Shown: positions 1-5,871 of the stretch, in pieces
Position numbering within the stretch: position 1 is the first letter of the stretch
Layout: each line of letters starts with the position of its first letter
Assembly: GCA_013824045.1 (NCBI GenBank)
Contig: PNND01000343.1
Span: 1-6,560, forward strand
Direction: 5' to 3'
Length of the DNA: 6,560 bases
Origin: Rhodobacter sp.
Lineage (GTDB): Bacteria; Pseudomonadota; Alphaproteobacteria; Rhodobacterales; Rhodobacteraceae
Notes under the pieces: model-generated
Seen by the model: the letters and a program-made list of their open reading frames with translations, nothing else
Database searches by the model: none
Told to the model about the DNA's origin: nothing
Program-made: the position numbers and the translations under genes

Positions 1-642
1 ATGCTGGGGAATTTCTATTCCGCAGGCCAAGTGTGCAGCAACGGCACGCGGGTCTTTGTGCAGAAGGGGATCAAGGCGCGGTTTCTGGAGCGGCTGGCGG
101 CGCGGACACAGACGATCCTGCTGGGTGATCCTTTGGACGAGGCCACGCAGATGGGGCCTTTGGTCAGCGCGGTGCAGTTGGACAAGGTGCTGGGCTACAT
201 GGAAACCGCCAAGGCCGAGGGCGCGCGGCTGATCTGTGGCGGCGGGCGGGCGGCTGTGAACACGGGGTTTTTCGTCGAGCCAACCGTCTTTGCAGATGTG
301 ACCGACGACATGACCATCGCGCGGGAAGAGGTATTTGGCCCGGTGATGGCGGTGCTGGATTTCGAGGCCGAGGACGAGGTCATCGCGCGGGCCAATGCGA
401 CCGAATTCGGGCTAGCGGCGGGGGTATTCACGGCGGACCTGACGCGGGCGCATCGGGTGATCGCGCAACTTGAGGCGGGGACCTGCTGGATCAACGCCTA
501 TAACCTGACGCCGGTGGAAAGCCCGTTCGGGGGATCGAAGATGTCGGGCGTGGGCCGCGAGAACGGGCGCGCGGCGGTGGAGCATTACACGCAGGTCAAG
601 TCTGTTTATGTGGGGATGGGGCCGGTGGATGCTCCCTATTGA
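1..642 (+). CDS. betB: Betaine aldehyde dehydrogenase, 3' part (5' end outside window)
   Basis: NAD(P)-dependent aldehyde dehydrogenase that oxidises betaine aldehyde to glycine betaine, the second step of the choline-to-betaine route in the cytoplasm. The visible 213 residues are the C-terminal part of a family usually about 480-490 aa long. The catalytic cysteine is visible residue 12, in the motif [11 protein letters not shown]. Further hallmarks are EEVFGPV (about residues 109-115), [19 protein letters not shown] (about 165-183) and GRENG. The ATG at position 1 is not the start: the catalytic Cys lies near residue 285 in full-length BetB, so roughly 270 residues and the general-base Glu are upstream of the window. 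The stop is TGA at 640-642, and the next gene starts inside this one. BetB is favoured over other aldehyde dehydrogenases because of the cysteine-loop sequence and because betA lies just downstream. Confidence 0.93.
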   Translation: MLGNFYSAGQVCSNGTRVFVQKGIKARFLERLAARTQTILLGDPLDEATQMGPLVSAVQLDKVLGYMETAKAEGARLICGGGRAAVNTGFFVEPTVFADVTDDMTIAREEVFGPVMAVLDFEAEDEVIARANATEFGLAAGVFTADLTRAHRVIAQLEAGTCWINAYNLTPVESPFGGSKMSGVGRENGRAAVEHYTQVKSVYVGMGPVDAPY

Positions 643-1639
643 CCTGCCACAGCCTTCGCAGATGGCGGCGGCGCAGCAGGCGCTGGCCGGACGGGTGCGG
701 CTGACGCCTTTGCTGGAGTCGGACGTGCTGGCGCGGGACTGCGGCGCGGCGCGGCTGTTCGTGAAGGCCGAAGGGTTGCAGCGGACGGGGTCGTTCAAGC
801 TGCGGGGTGCGCTGTGGCGGTTGATGCAGTTGACCGACGCAGAGCGGGCGCGGGGCGTGGTGGCGTTTTCCTCGGGCAATTTCGCGCAAGGGCTGGCGGC
901 GGCGGGGCGTGATCTGGAGGTGCCGGTGACGATCGTGATGCCGTGGGATGCGCCTGCGGCGAAGCGATTGGCGACTGAGGCGCTGGGGGCGGAGGTGGTG
1001 CTGTCGCATCACGGCGATGCCCCGCGCGAGGTGGTGGCGGCAGGCATGGCGCGCGATCTGGCGGCAGAGCGGGGGTTGGTCTTGCTGCATCCCTTTGACG
1101 ATGTGGCGGTGATTGCGGGGCAGGGGACGGCGGCGGTTGAGGCCCTGGCGCAGATGCGCGAGGCGGGGGCAGAGCCGGATGTGGTGGTCTGCCCGGTGGG
1201 CGGCGGGGGCCTGATGGGCGGCGTGTCGCTGATGATGCGGGGGGCGCATCCGGGCGTGGCGATCTGGGGCTGCGAGCCGGTGGGACATGATGGCTTGGGC
1301 CGGTCTTTGCGTGCGGGTGAGCGGGTGGCGGCGCCGGGGGGTGCCACTTTGTGCGATGCGTTGCAGGCGCCGATGCCGGGTGTGGCGAATTTTGCCGCCT
1401 GTCAGGCGGCGGGGGTGGCCGGGCTGGCCGTGGCGGATGGGCCGGTGGCGCAGGCCATGGCGCGGGCGTTCGAGGTGTTGAAGCTGGTGCTGGAGCCATC
1501 GGGCGCGGTGGCGCTGGCCGCCGTGCTGGCGGGTCAGGTGCCGGTGGCGGGCAAGGTGGTGCTGGTGGTGGCGTCGGGCGGGAATGTGGCCTTTGACCGC
1601 TTTGCCGACTGCCTTGCGCTGGCGGCGCGGAAGAACTGA
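629..1639 (+). CDS. PLP-dependent threonine/serine dehydratase-like enzyme (fold type II)
   Basis: Predicted 336-aa cytoplasmic enzyme of the tryptophan synthase beta/serine-threonine dehydratase fold, which typically turns L-serine or L-threonine into a 2-oxo acid plus ammonia. The PLP lysine is K57 in TGSFKLRGA. Other family marks are SSGNFAQG (81-88), the HPFDD and IAGQGT stretch (154-167), the glycine-rich phosphate loop VGGGGLMGG (190-198), EPSGA (289-293) and SGGN (316-319). There is no C-terminal ACT domain, so this is the short, catabolic-type architecture rather than the feedback-regulated biosynthetic IlvA. The usual His of S-x-GNH-x-QG is Phe here (F85). I chose ATG 629 over an in-frame ATG at 608 because it gives a normal N-terminus and a smaller overlap, 14 nt into betB; no strong ribosome-binding site decides it. 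Lying between betB and betA, it is very likely co-transcribed with them. The substrate is not known from sequence; serine, threonine, a racemase role or a hydroxy-amino-acid dehydratase role are all possible. Confidence 0.87.
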   Translation: MLPIDLPQPSQMAAAQQALAGRVRLTPLLESDVLARDCGAARLFVKAEGLQRTGSFKLRGALWRLMQLTDAERARGVVAFSSGNFAQGLAAAGRDLEVPVTIVMPWDAPAAKRLATEALGAEVVLSHHGDAPREVVAAGMARDLAAERGLVLLHPFDDVAVIAGQGTAAVEALAQMREAGAEPDVVVCPVGGGGLMGGVSLMMRGAHPGVAIWGCEPVGHDGLGRSLRAGERVAAPGGATLCDALQAPMPGVANFAACQAAGVAGLAVADGPVAQAMARAFEVLKLVLEPSGAVALAAVLAGQVPVAGKVVLVVASGGNVAFDRFADCLALAARKN

Positions 1640-1643
1640 TGTC

Positions 1644-1650
1644 GGAAGGA
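1644..1650 (+). promoter_or_regulatory. Ribosome-binding site for betA
   Basis: GGAAGGA lies 8 nt before ATG 1659 and fits the Shine-Dalgarno consensus well. It decides the betA start in favour of 1659 over the longer open frame reaching back to 1584, which would overlap the dehydratase gene by 56 nt. Confidence 0.75.
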
Positions 1651-1658
1651 TCGGGGAA

Positions 1659-3317
1659 ATGACGGCGGATTTCGTGATCATCGGGGCAGGGTCGGCAGGG
1701 TCGGCCACGGCCTATCGTCTGGCCGAGGGCGGGGCCACGGTGACGGTGATCGAACATGGCGGCACCGATGCGGGGCCGTTCATCCAGATGCCGGCGGCGC
1801 TGTCCTATCCAATGAACATGGCGCGTTATGACTGGGGCTTTCACTCCGAGCCGGAGCCGTATCTGGGGGGCCGTGTGCTGGCGACGCCGCGCGGCAAAGT
1901 CATCGGCGGGTCATCGTCGATCAACGGGATGGTCTATGTGCGTGGGCACGCGCGGGATTTCGACACCTGGGCCGAGATGGGCGCGCAGGGGTGGTCTTAT
2001 GCCGATGTGCTGCCCTATTTCCAGCGGATGGAGCAGTGGCACGGGCAGCGGGATGGCGCTGATCCCAGTTGGCGCGGCGAAAAGGGACCGTTGCATGTGA
2101 CGCGGGGGCCGCGCGAGAATCCGTTGTTCGAGGCGTTCATCCGGGCGGGGGAGCAGGCCGGGTATCCGGTGACGCGCGACTATAACGGCCAGCAGCAGGA
2201 GGGGTTTGGGCCGATGGAGGCCACGATCTTCAACGGGCAGCGCTGGTCGGCAGCGAATGCCTATCTGAAGCCTGCGATGAAGACCGGGAAGGTGCAGGTC
2301 ATCCGCGCCTTTGCGCGGCGGGTGGTGATTGAGGCGGGCCGCGCCGTGGGTGTAGAGGTTGAGCGGGGCGGGAAGATCGAGGTGATCCCTGCCGCGCGTG
2401 AGGTGGTGGTGGCGGCGTCATCCATCAACACGCCGAAGATATTGATGCTGTCAGGGATCGGTGCGGGCGCGCATCTGCGCGAGCATGGGGTGGAGGTGGT
2501 GGCAGATCGGCCCGGCGTGGGGGCGAATTTGCAAGACCATCTGGAACTGTATCTGCAGTTTGCGTCCAAGCAGCCCATCACGCTTTACAAATACTGGAAC
2601 CTGATGGGCAAGGCGGTGATCGGGGCGCAGTGGCTGTTCACGCGCAAAGGTCTGGGCGCATCGAACCAGTTCGAGGCCTGCGCCTTCATCCGGTCGAAGG
2701 CGGGGGTGGAATATCCCGACATCCAGTATCATTTCCTGCCCATCGCTGTGCGCTATGACGGCAAGGTGGCCGCCGAGGGGCACGGGTTTCAGGCCCATGT
2801 CGGACCGATGCGGTCGAAATCGCGGGGGGCGGTGACGCTGCGGTCGGGTGATCCGGCGGTCGCGCCGAAGATCCAGTTCAACTACATGTCGCATCCCGAG
2901 GATTGGGAGGATTTCCGCACCTGCATCCGCCTGACGCGCGAGATTTTCGGGCAGGAGGCGATGGCGGGCCATGTGAAGCATGAAATCCAGCCCGGCGCCG
3001 GGGTGCAGACGGATGCGGAGCTGGACGATTTCATCCGCCACCATGCGGAAAGCGCCTATCACCCCTGCGGCACGGCGCGGATGGGGCGGCGGGATGATCC
3101 GATGGCGGTGGTCGATCCGGAATGCCGGGTGATCGGGGTGGATGGCTTGCGCGTGGCGGACAGTTCGATCTTTCCGCAGGTGACAAATGGCAATCTGAAC
3201 GGGCCGTCCATCATGGTGGGCGAGAAGGCGGCGGATCATCTGCTGGGCCGGACACCCTTGCCCGCATCGAACCTTGAGCCGTGGATCAACCCGAATTGGC
3301 GGGTGGCGCAGCGGTAA
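1659..3317 (+). CDS. betA: Choline dehydrogenase BetA
   Basis: FAD-dependent GMC oxidoreductase that oxidises choline to betaine aldehyde, usually membrane-associated and feeding electrons to the respiratory chain. The 552 aa match the family's usual length of about 550-556. The N-terminal Rossmann motif is GAGSAG (9-14) with the FAD ribose acidic residue at E32. GMC signature 1 is around [14 protein letters not shown] (78-91) and signature 2 is [15 protein letters not shown] (254-268). The active-site His is H468 in [10 protein letters not shown], and the partner Asn is in NGNLNGP (N512 by recalled alignment). The stretch [17 protein letters not shown] (311-327) and the C-terminal NPNWRVAQR are typical of BetA rather than other GMC alcohol dehydrogenases. 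The start is set by the GGAAGGA site 8 nt upstream. It begins 19 nt after the dehydratase stop and probably forms one transcript with betB and that gene. No betI regulator or betC lies within the window. Confidence 0.95.
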   Translation: MTADFVIIGAGSAGSATAYRLAEGGATVTVIEHGGTDAGPFIQMPAALSYPMNMARYDWGFHSEPEPYLGGRVLATPRGKVIGGSSSINGMVYVRGHARDFDTWAEMGAQGWSYADVLPYFQRMEQWHGQRDGADPSWRGEKGPLHVTRGPRENPLFEAFIRAGEQAGYPVTRDYNGQQQEGFGPMEATIFNGQRWSAANAYLKPAMKTGKVQVIRAFARRVVIEAGRAVGVEVERGGKIEVIPAAREVVVAASSINTPKILMLSGIGAGAHLREHGVEVVADRPGVGANLQDHLELYLQFASKQPITLYKYWNLMGKAVIGAQWLFTRKGLGASNQFEACAFIRSKAGVEYPDIQYHFLPIAVRYDGKVAAEGHGFQAHVGPMRSKSRGAVTLRSGDPAVAPKIQFNYMSHPEDWEDFRTCIRLTREIFGQEAMAGHVKHEIQPGAGVQTDAELDDFIRHHAESAYHPCGTARMGRRDDPMAVVDPECRVIGVDGLRVADSSIFPQVTNGNLNGPSIMVGEKAADHLLGRTPLPASNLEPWINPNWRVAQR

Positions 3318-3348
3318 GGGTTTGGGCAGCGGCGTTCTTGCTGTGTTC

Positions 3349-3371
3349 TTAACCATTTAAGGAAGTGTTAA
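3349..3371 (+). promoter_or_regulatory. Candidate CtrA-binding region (TTAACCAT half-site plus TTAA-N7-TTAA)
   Basis: The betA-nuclease gap is markedly AT-rich against its surroundings. TTAACCAT at 3349-3356 matches the extended CtrA half-site, and a full TTAA-N7-TTAA (TTAA 3357-3360, TTAA 3368-3371) abuts it. Both are known consensus forms for the alphaproteobacterial cell-cycle/motility/gene-transfer-agent response regulator CtrA. The box ends 42 nt before the nuclease start codon, the right zone for promoter control. No convincing -35/-10 pair could be fixed, so activation versus repression is open. Confidence 0.5.
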
Positions 3372-3381
3372 CAAATTCCTT
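3359..3381 (+). repeat. Short inverted repeat AAGGAA/TTCCTT
   Basis: Arms AAGGAA (3359-3364) and TTCCTT (3376-3381) enclose an 11-nt loop holding GTTAAC. It overlaps the CtrA-like box and is followed by GATTTT. It could be a weak betA terminator or an extra operator symmetry, but the stem is short and AT-rich and the following T run is poor. Confidence 0.25.
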
Positions 3382-3413
3382 GATTTTCGCGGCCTCGCGG
3401 CGGAAATCGGGGC

Positions 3414-4079
3414 ATGCTGTTAATCCTTCGTTCACTTATCGTTCTGATGGCGCTGGCTGTGCCTGCCCCCGCGCTGGCGGCGGATATCGAGGGGCGGGCG
3501 CGCGTGGTGGATGGCGATACGCTGGAGATGGCGGGCCGCAAGGTGCGGCTGTTCGGGATCGATGCGCCGGAACTGGATCAGCTTTGCGATGCGGGGGGCC
3601 GCATCTGGGCCTGCGGGTCCGATGCGCGTGCGGCGCTGGCGGGCATCGTGGGCCGGCAGCGGCTGGTCTGCGAGGTGCGGGATGTGGATCGCTATGGCCG
3701 GGAGGTGGCGGTTTGTGCCGCCGGGGGCGCGGATGTGGCCGCGCTGATGGTGCGGCAGGGCATGGCGCTGGCCTATCGGCGCTATTCCGGGCGCTATGTG
3801 CCGGAAGAGGCGGCGGCGCAGGCGGCGGGCTTGGGCGTCTGGGGATCGACCTATGTCGCGCCCGAGGCGTATCGGCAGCAGGGACAGGCCCCGGTTCAGG
3901 CCGCACCGGATGCCGGATGTGCGATCAAGGGCAATGTCAGTTCGCAGGGCAAGCGTATCTATCATCTGCCGGGGCAGGCGGATTATGACGCGACACGGAT
4001 CAACGAGGGCAAGGGCGAGCGCTGGTTCTGTTCCGAGGCCGAAGCGCGGGCGGCAGGTTTCCGGCGCGCGGCGCGGTGA
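3414..4079 (+). CDS. Secreted thermonuclease-like protein (SNase fold) with extra C-terminal domain
   Basis: Predicted exported nuclease of the staphylococcal nuclease (TNase/SNase) family, 221 aa. A signal peptide is clear: Arg at 6, a hydrophobic core at 7-16, and a likely signal peptidase I cut after ALA near residue 22. The SNase domain follows at about 24-150 and keeps the known active-site pattern: D33 and D35 in VDGDT, R45, D50 and E53 in RLFGIDAPE, and R96 in DRYGRE, corresponding to D19, D21, R35, D40, E43 and R87 of the staphylococcal enzyme. It should therefore be a calcium-dependent nuclease. Four cysteines (58, 67, 86, 101) could form disulphides in the periplasm. A linker rich in Q, A and P (about 153-166) leads to a roughly 50-residue C-terminal module, IKGNVSSQGKRIYHLPG...GERWFCSEAEARAAG, resembling the 'sunset' domain; its role is unknown. 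The start ATG 3414 follows a weak GGAA 8 nt upstream. Its promoter region carries a CtrA-like box. The gene could instead bind nucleic acid only, but the full residue set argues for activity. Confidence 0.85.
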   Translation: MLLILRSLIVLMALAVPAPALAADIEGRARVVDGDTLEMAGRKVRLFGIDAPELDQLCDAGGRIWACGSDARAALAGIVGRQRLVCEVRDVDRYGREVAVCAAGGADVAALMVRQGMALAYRRYSGRYVPEEAAAQAAGLGVWGSTYVAPEAYRQQGQAPVQAAPDAGCAIKGNVSSQGKRIYHLPGQADYDATRINEGKGERWFCSEAEARAAGFRRAAR

Positions 4080-4080
4080 G

Positions 4081-4094
4081 TTGACCGAGGTCAA
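4081..4094. repeat. Inverted repeat TTGACC-GA-GGTCAA
   Basis: A perfect 6+2+6 dyad starts 2 nt after the nuclease stop codon and about 60 nt before the DUF465 start codon. Its size suits a dimeric regulator's operator. TTGACC also resembles a -35 box, but no matching -10 was found 16-18 nt further on. Function unknown. Confidence 0.3.
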
Positions 4095-4140
4095 GGCGGG
4101 GGGTGCGAAGGTTCCTTAAGGTCTGTGTCACAACAGCTTG

Positions 4141-4146
4141 AGAGGA
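4141..4146 (+). promoter_or_regulatory. Ribosome-binding site for the DUF465 gene
   Basis: AGAGGA lies 6 nt before ATG 4153 and supports that start over the in-frame TTG at 4138, which would place the site inside the coding region. Confidence 0.65.
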
Positions 4147-4152
4147 TGCACC

Positions 4153-4389
4153 ATGTCGAACACGCCCCATGACCTTTATGAGGATTTTCCCGAAAAGGCC
4201 GAGGTCATTCATGCGCTGAAGGCGAAGGATGCGCATTTTGCCAAGATGGTGGAGGAGTATCACGAGGTGAACCGCGCCGTGCACCGGGCCGAGACCTTGA
4301 TCGAACCGACCTCGCCCGAGCATGAGACGGAACTGCGCCAGAAGCGGATGCGTCTGAAGGATGCGATCTGGAAGCAGATCGCCGCCTAA
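4153..4389 (+). CDS. Small DUF465 (YdcH-like) protein
   Basis: A 78-aa, highly charged, probably all-helical cytoplasmic protein of the DUF465/YdcH family, common in proteobacteria and of unknown biochemical role. The family pattern is visible: an N-terminal PHDLYEDFPE segment, then helix 1 around IHALKAKDAHFAKMVEEYHEVNRAVHR (19-45), a turn with EPTSPEHE (51-58), and helix 2 with LRQKRMRLKDAIWKQI (61-76). The two helices likely pair as a helical hairpin or a short coiled coil. There is no signal peptide and no cysteine. The start is set by the AGAGGA site. It sits 73 nt after the nuclease gene on the same strand, which leaves room for its own promoter, and ends 9 nt from the stop of the convergent ScfR gene. 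Confidence 0.88.
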   Translation: MSNTPHDLYEDFPEKAEVIHALKAKDAHFAKMVEEYHEVNRAVHRAETLIEPTSPEHETELRQKRMRLKDAIWKQIAA

Positions 4390-4398
4390 GGCGGGACG

Positions 4399-5805
4399 TT
4401 AGTCCGCGATGTCGTAGGGGAGGAGACCCCGCTTGTCGGGGTCTACCTTCAGCCTGCGTTCGAGGGGCGGGACGGAGCGTTGGTGGCAATCGCGCCGTTC
4501 GCAGATGCGGCAGGAGATGCCGATAGGCTCAAACCGGCCCTTCAGATCCAGCCCGTCGGAATAGACGAGGCTGGCGGCGTGGGTGATTTCGCAGCCCAGA
4601 CCGATGGCATAGCGGCGGACCGGGGCGAGGAAGGCCCCGCCGGGTTTTGACACATCACGCGCGAGGCACAGGTAGCGCACGCCATCGGGCGTTTCGGCCA
4701 GTTGGCGCAGGAAATGGCCCGGTGTTTCAAAGGCGCGGTGGACGTTCCAGAGCGGGCAGGCCCCGCCGAAGCGGGCGAATTGCAGGCGCGTGGCAGAGTG
4801 GCGTTTGGTGATGGTGCCGGCCTGATCGACGCGGACGAAGAAGAAGGGGATGCCTTTGGCGCCGGGGCGTTGCAGCGTGGCAAGGCGATGGGCGACCTGT
4901 TCGATGGAGGCACCGAACAGATCGGCCAAACGTTCCAGATCATGCCGGGTTTCCAGCGCGGCGGCCTGAAAGGCGCGGTAGGGCAAGAGCGCCGCCCCTG
5001 CGAAGTAATTGGCGAGGCCGATCTTGGCGATGTCGCGCGCTTCGGGCGTGGCGAAGCGGGCGAGGTCAAGCGTCGCCTCGATCAGTTCGTTTTGCGTGAG
5101 CAGGGCCACTTGCAGCAGAAGCTGGAAGCGCTGGGTCGGCACGGCGGTGCGGTTTGACAGGGCGAGCCGTTTGGTCGCCGCGTCATAACGGCGGGTTTCC
5201 GGCTGATCGGTGAAGACGGTGGTGATGCCGCGCCGTTCCAGCGCGGCGATGGCGATGCGGGTGATGTCGGTCGCGGGGCCGGTTGGGGTGGCGGGGGCGG
5301 CGAAGTTTTCGGCCGCGCGGTCGACGGCATCGATGTAGTTGTCGCAATAGTGGAAGAAATCGCGGACCTCCTCCCACGGTGAGGGGCGGAGGGAGGCGTC
5401 TTCGCGACCAAGGGCCTCGTCCAGTGAGGCGAGGCGTTCATGGGTCTGGCGATAGGCGCGGTGCAGATCGAGAAAGGCGCGAGCAAGGGCCGGGGCGTTG
5501 GAGGCGGCAAGGCGCAGATCGGCCAAGGGGGGCGTGGTCTGGGCGAAGACGGGGTCGGCGAGGGCTTCGCGCATGTCCGACACCAGACGTTCGGATTCGC
5601 CCACGGTCAGTTCGGTGACATCGAGACCGAATTCCTGTGCCAACGCCAGCACCACCGAGGCCGAGACGGGGCGGTGGTTGTTTTCCATCTGATTGAGATA
5701 GGGCAGCGAGACACCGAGCTTGTCGGCGAAGGTCTTTTGCGTCAGCGACAGGCGGCCGCGAATTTCGCGCAGCTTGGCCCCGGCATAGAGTTTCTGAGTG
5801 GCCAT
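4399..5805 (-). CDS. XRE-family short-chain fatty acyl-CoA regulator (ScfR; PccR/RamB-like)
   Basis: A 468-aa transcription factor of the ScfR family, whose characterised member PccR of Rhodobacter sphaeroides controls propionyl-CoA carboxylase. An N-terminal XRE helix-turn-helix spans about 10-66 (LSLTQKTFADKLGVSLPYLN, 19-38). A middle region follows, at about 215-320 related to the ImmA/IrrE peptidase fold, but the expected HExxH is absent (RFQLLLQVALLTQ, 226-238), so it is a sensor and not a protease. Family blocks are GLANYFAGAALLPY (263-276), RLATLQRPGAKGIPFFFVRVD (307-327), FARFGGACPLWNVHRAFE (343-360) and a C-terminal cysteine motif SCRICERRDCHQR (C432, C435, C440) that could bind metal. 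The start is favoured by a G-run ribosome site 6 nt upstream. Two TTTGCAAA boxes directly before the gene imply autoregulation. Unlike many relatives it has no acyl-CoA metabolism gene beside it here, so the ligand (propionyl-CoA or another short acyl-CoA) is not settled. Confidence 0.92.
   Translation of the reverse strand: MATQKLYAGAKLREIRGRLSLTQKTFADKLGVSLPYLNQMENNHRPVSASVVLALAQEFGLDVTELTVGESERLVSDMREALADPVFAQTTPPLADLRLAASNAPALARAFLDLHRAYRQTHERLASLDEALGREDASLRPSPWEEVRDFFHYCDNYIDAVDRAAENFAAPATPTGPATDITRIAIAALERRGITTVFTDQPETRRYDAATKRLALSNRTAVPTQRFQLLLQVALLTQNELIEATLDLARFATPEARDIAKIGLANYFAGAALLPYRAFQAAALETRHDLERLADLFGASIEQVAHRLATLQRPGAKGIPFFFVRVDQAGTITKRHSATRLQFARFGGACPLWNVHRAFETPGHFLRQLAETPDGVRYLCLARDVSKPGGAFLAPVRRYAIGLGCEITHAASLVYSDGLDLKGRFEPIGISCRICERRDCHQRSVPPLERRLKVDPDKRGLLPYDIAD
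4424..4444. terminator. Strong GC-rich hairpin in the convergent 3' region, possible transcript end
   Basis: Arms AGACCCCG (4424-4431) and CGGGGTCT (4437-4444) form a perfect 8-bp stem with a 5-nt loop. It lies 34 nt beyond the DUF465 stop and inside the last codons of the ScfR gene. No T run follows on either strand, so it is not a classical intrinsic terminator. It could still stop or protect the DUF465 mRNA, or may be only a coding coincidence. Confidence 0.3.
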
Positions 5806-5810
5806 GGCGC

Positions 5811-5817
5811 GCCCCCT
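5811..5817 (-). promoter_or_regulatory. Ribosome-binding site for the ScfR gene
   Basis: On the minus strand AGGGGG ends 6 nt before the ATG at 5805. It lies directly next to the TTTGCAAA palindrome, so a regulator bound there would also sit against the translation start region. Confidence 0.5.
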
Positions 5818-5845
5818 TTTGCAAAGCCGTTATCGGCTTTGCAAA
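5818..5845. promoter_or_regulatory. Candidate ScfR/PccR operator: TTTGCAAA-N12-TTTGCAAA palindrome
   Basis: Two exact TTTGCAAA boxes (5818-5825 and 5838-5845) are separated by 12 nt. The whole element is a perfect inverted repeat with 12-bp arms around TTAT (5830-5833). PccR of R. sphaeroides is known to act through TTTGCAAA-X4-TTTGCAAA upstream of pccB. The box matches exactly here, but the spacing is 12 instead of 4, making 20 bp centre to centre, about two helix turns. It starts 13 bp before the ScfR start codon, and no other TTTGCAAA was found in the window. The inference is an autoregulatory operator. A terminator for the upstream MFS gene is less likely, because no T run follows. Confidence 0.75.
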
Positions 5846-5858
5846 GCGTGCCCGTCAA
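5829..5858 (-). promoter_or_regulatory. Candidate sigma-70-type promoter for the ScfR gene
   Basis: On the minus strand TTGACG (5858-5853) is followed after 18 nt by GATAAC (5834-5829): 5 of 6 matches to the -35 consensus and 4 of 6 to the -10. The -10 sits in the centre of the TTTGCAAA palindrome, with one box in the spacer and the other over the expected start of transcription near 5822. This geometry suits repression by steric block. Predicted from consensus only. Confidence 0.45.
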
Positions 5859-5871
5859 GCATGCCCGTCAA
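5849..5871. repeat. Direct repeat of TGCCCGTCAA
   Basis: Two identical 10-mers (5849-5858 and 5862-5871) are 13 nt apart. The second covers the MFS stop codon. On the minus strand each reads TTGACGGGCA, so the repeat duplicates the putative -35 hexamer of the ScfR promoter. Confidence 0.5.

Noticed and set aside
608..628. Seven-codon upstream extension of the dehydratase (ATG 608)
   Set aside because: It would add WGWGRW-type residues that are untypical for the family and deepen the overlap with betB; ATG 629 is preferred.
1197..1245. G-rich stretch as a possible G-quadruplex
   Set aside because: The fourth run of three or more G is about 20 nt away, beyond usual loop limits, and the G-runs reflect Gly codons.
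1685..1702. Tandem 9-mer GGCAGGGTC x2 in betA
   Set aside because: It encodes the glycine-rich GAGSAGS dinucleotide-binding loop; the repetition follows from the protein motif.
596..1708. Long open frame (370 codons) on the minus strand opposite the dehydratase gene
   Set aside because: The translation is rich in R, H, P and Q, as expected for antisense of GC-rich coding DNA. It has no recognisable domain, and the plus strand has a full PLP enzyme.
795..1844. Second minus-strand open frame (349 codons) over dehydratase and betA
   Set aside because: It is dominated by Pro/Arg/Ala, has no domain, and runs across two confident genes on the opposite strand.
2451..3356. Minus-strand open frame (301 codons) opposite the betA 3' half
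   Set aside because: It is an antisense shadow: basic, His/Arg/Pro-rich, and with no family signature.
3588..3605. 7-bp inverted repeat around GGGG in the nuclease gene
   Set aside because: It lies mid-gene in very GC-rich coding sequence, where such stems arise by chance; no regulatory context.
3365..3988. Plus-strand frame of 207 codons overlapping the nuclease gene
   Set aside because: Gly/Ala/Cys-rich low-complexity translation. The alternative frame at 3414 gives a signal peptide and all SNase catalytic residues.
4391..4404. Small stem GGAC-GTTA-GTCC at the ScfR stop codon as a terminator
   Set aside because: Only 4 perfect pairs before a mismatch and no T run; too weak to call.
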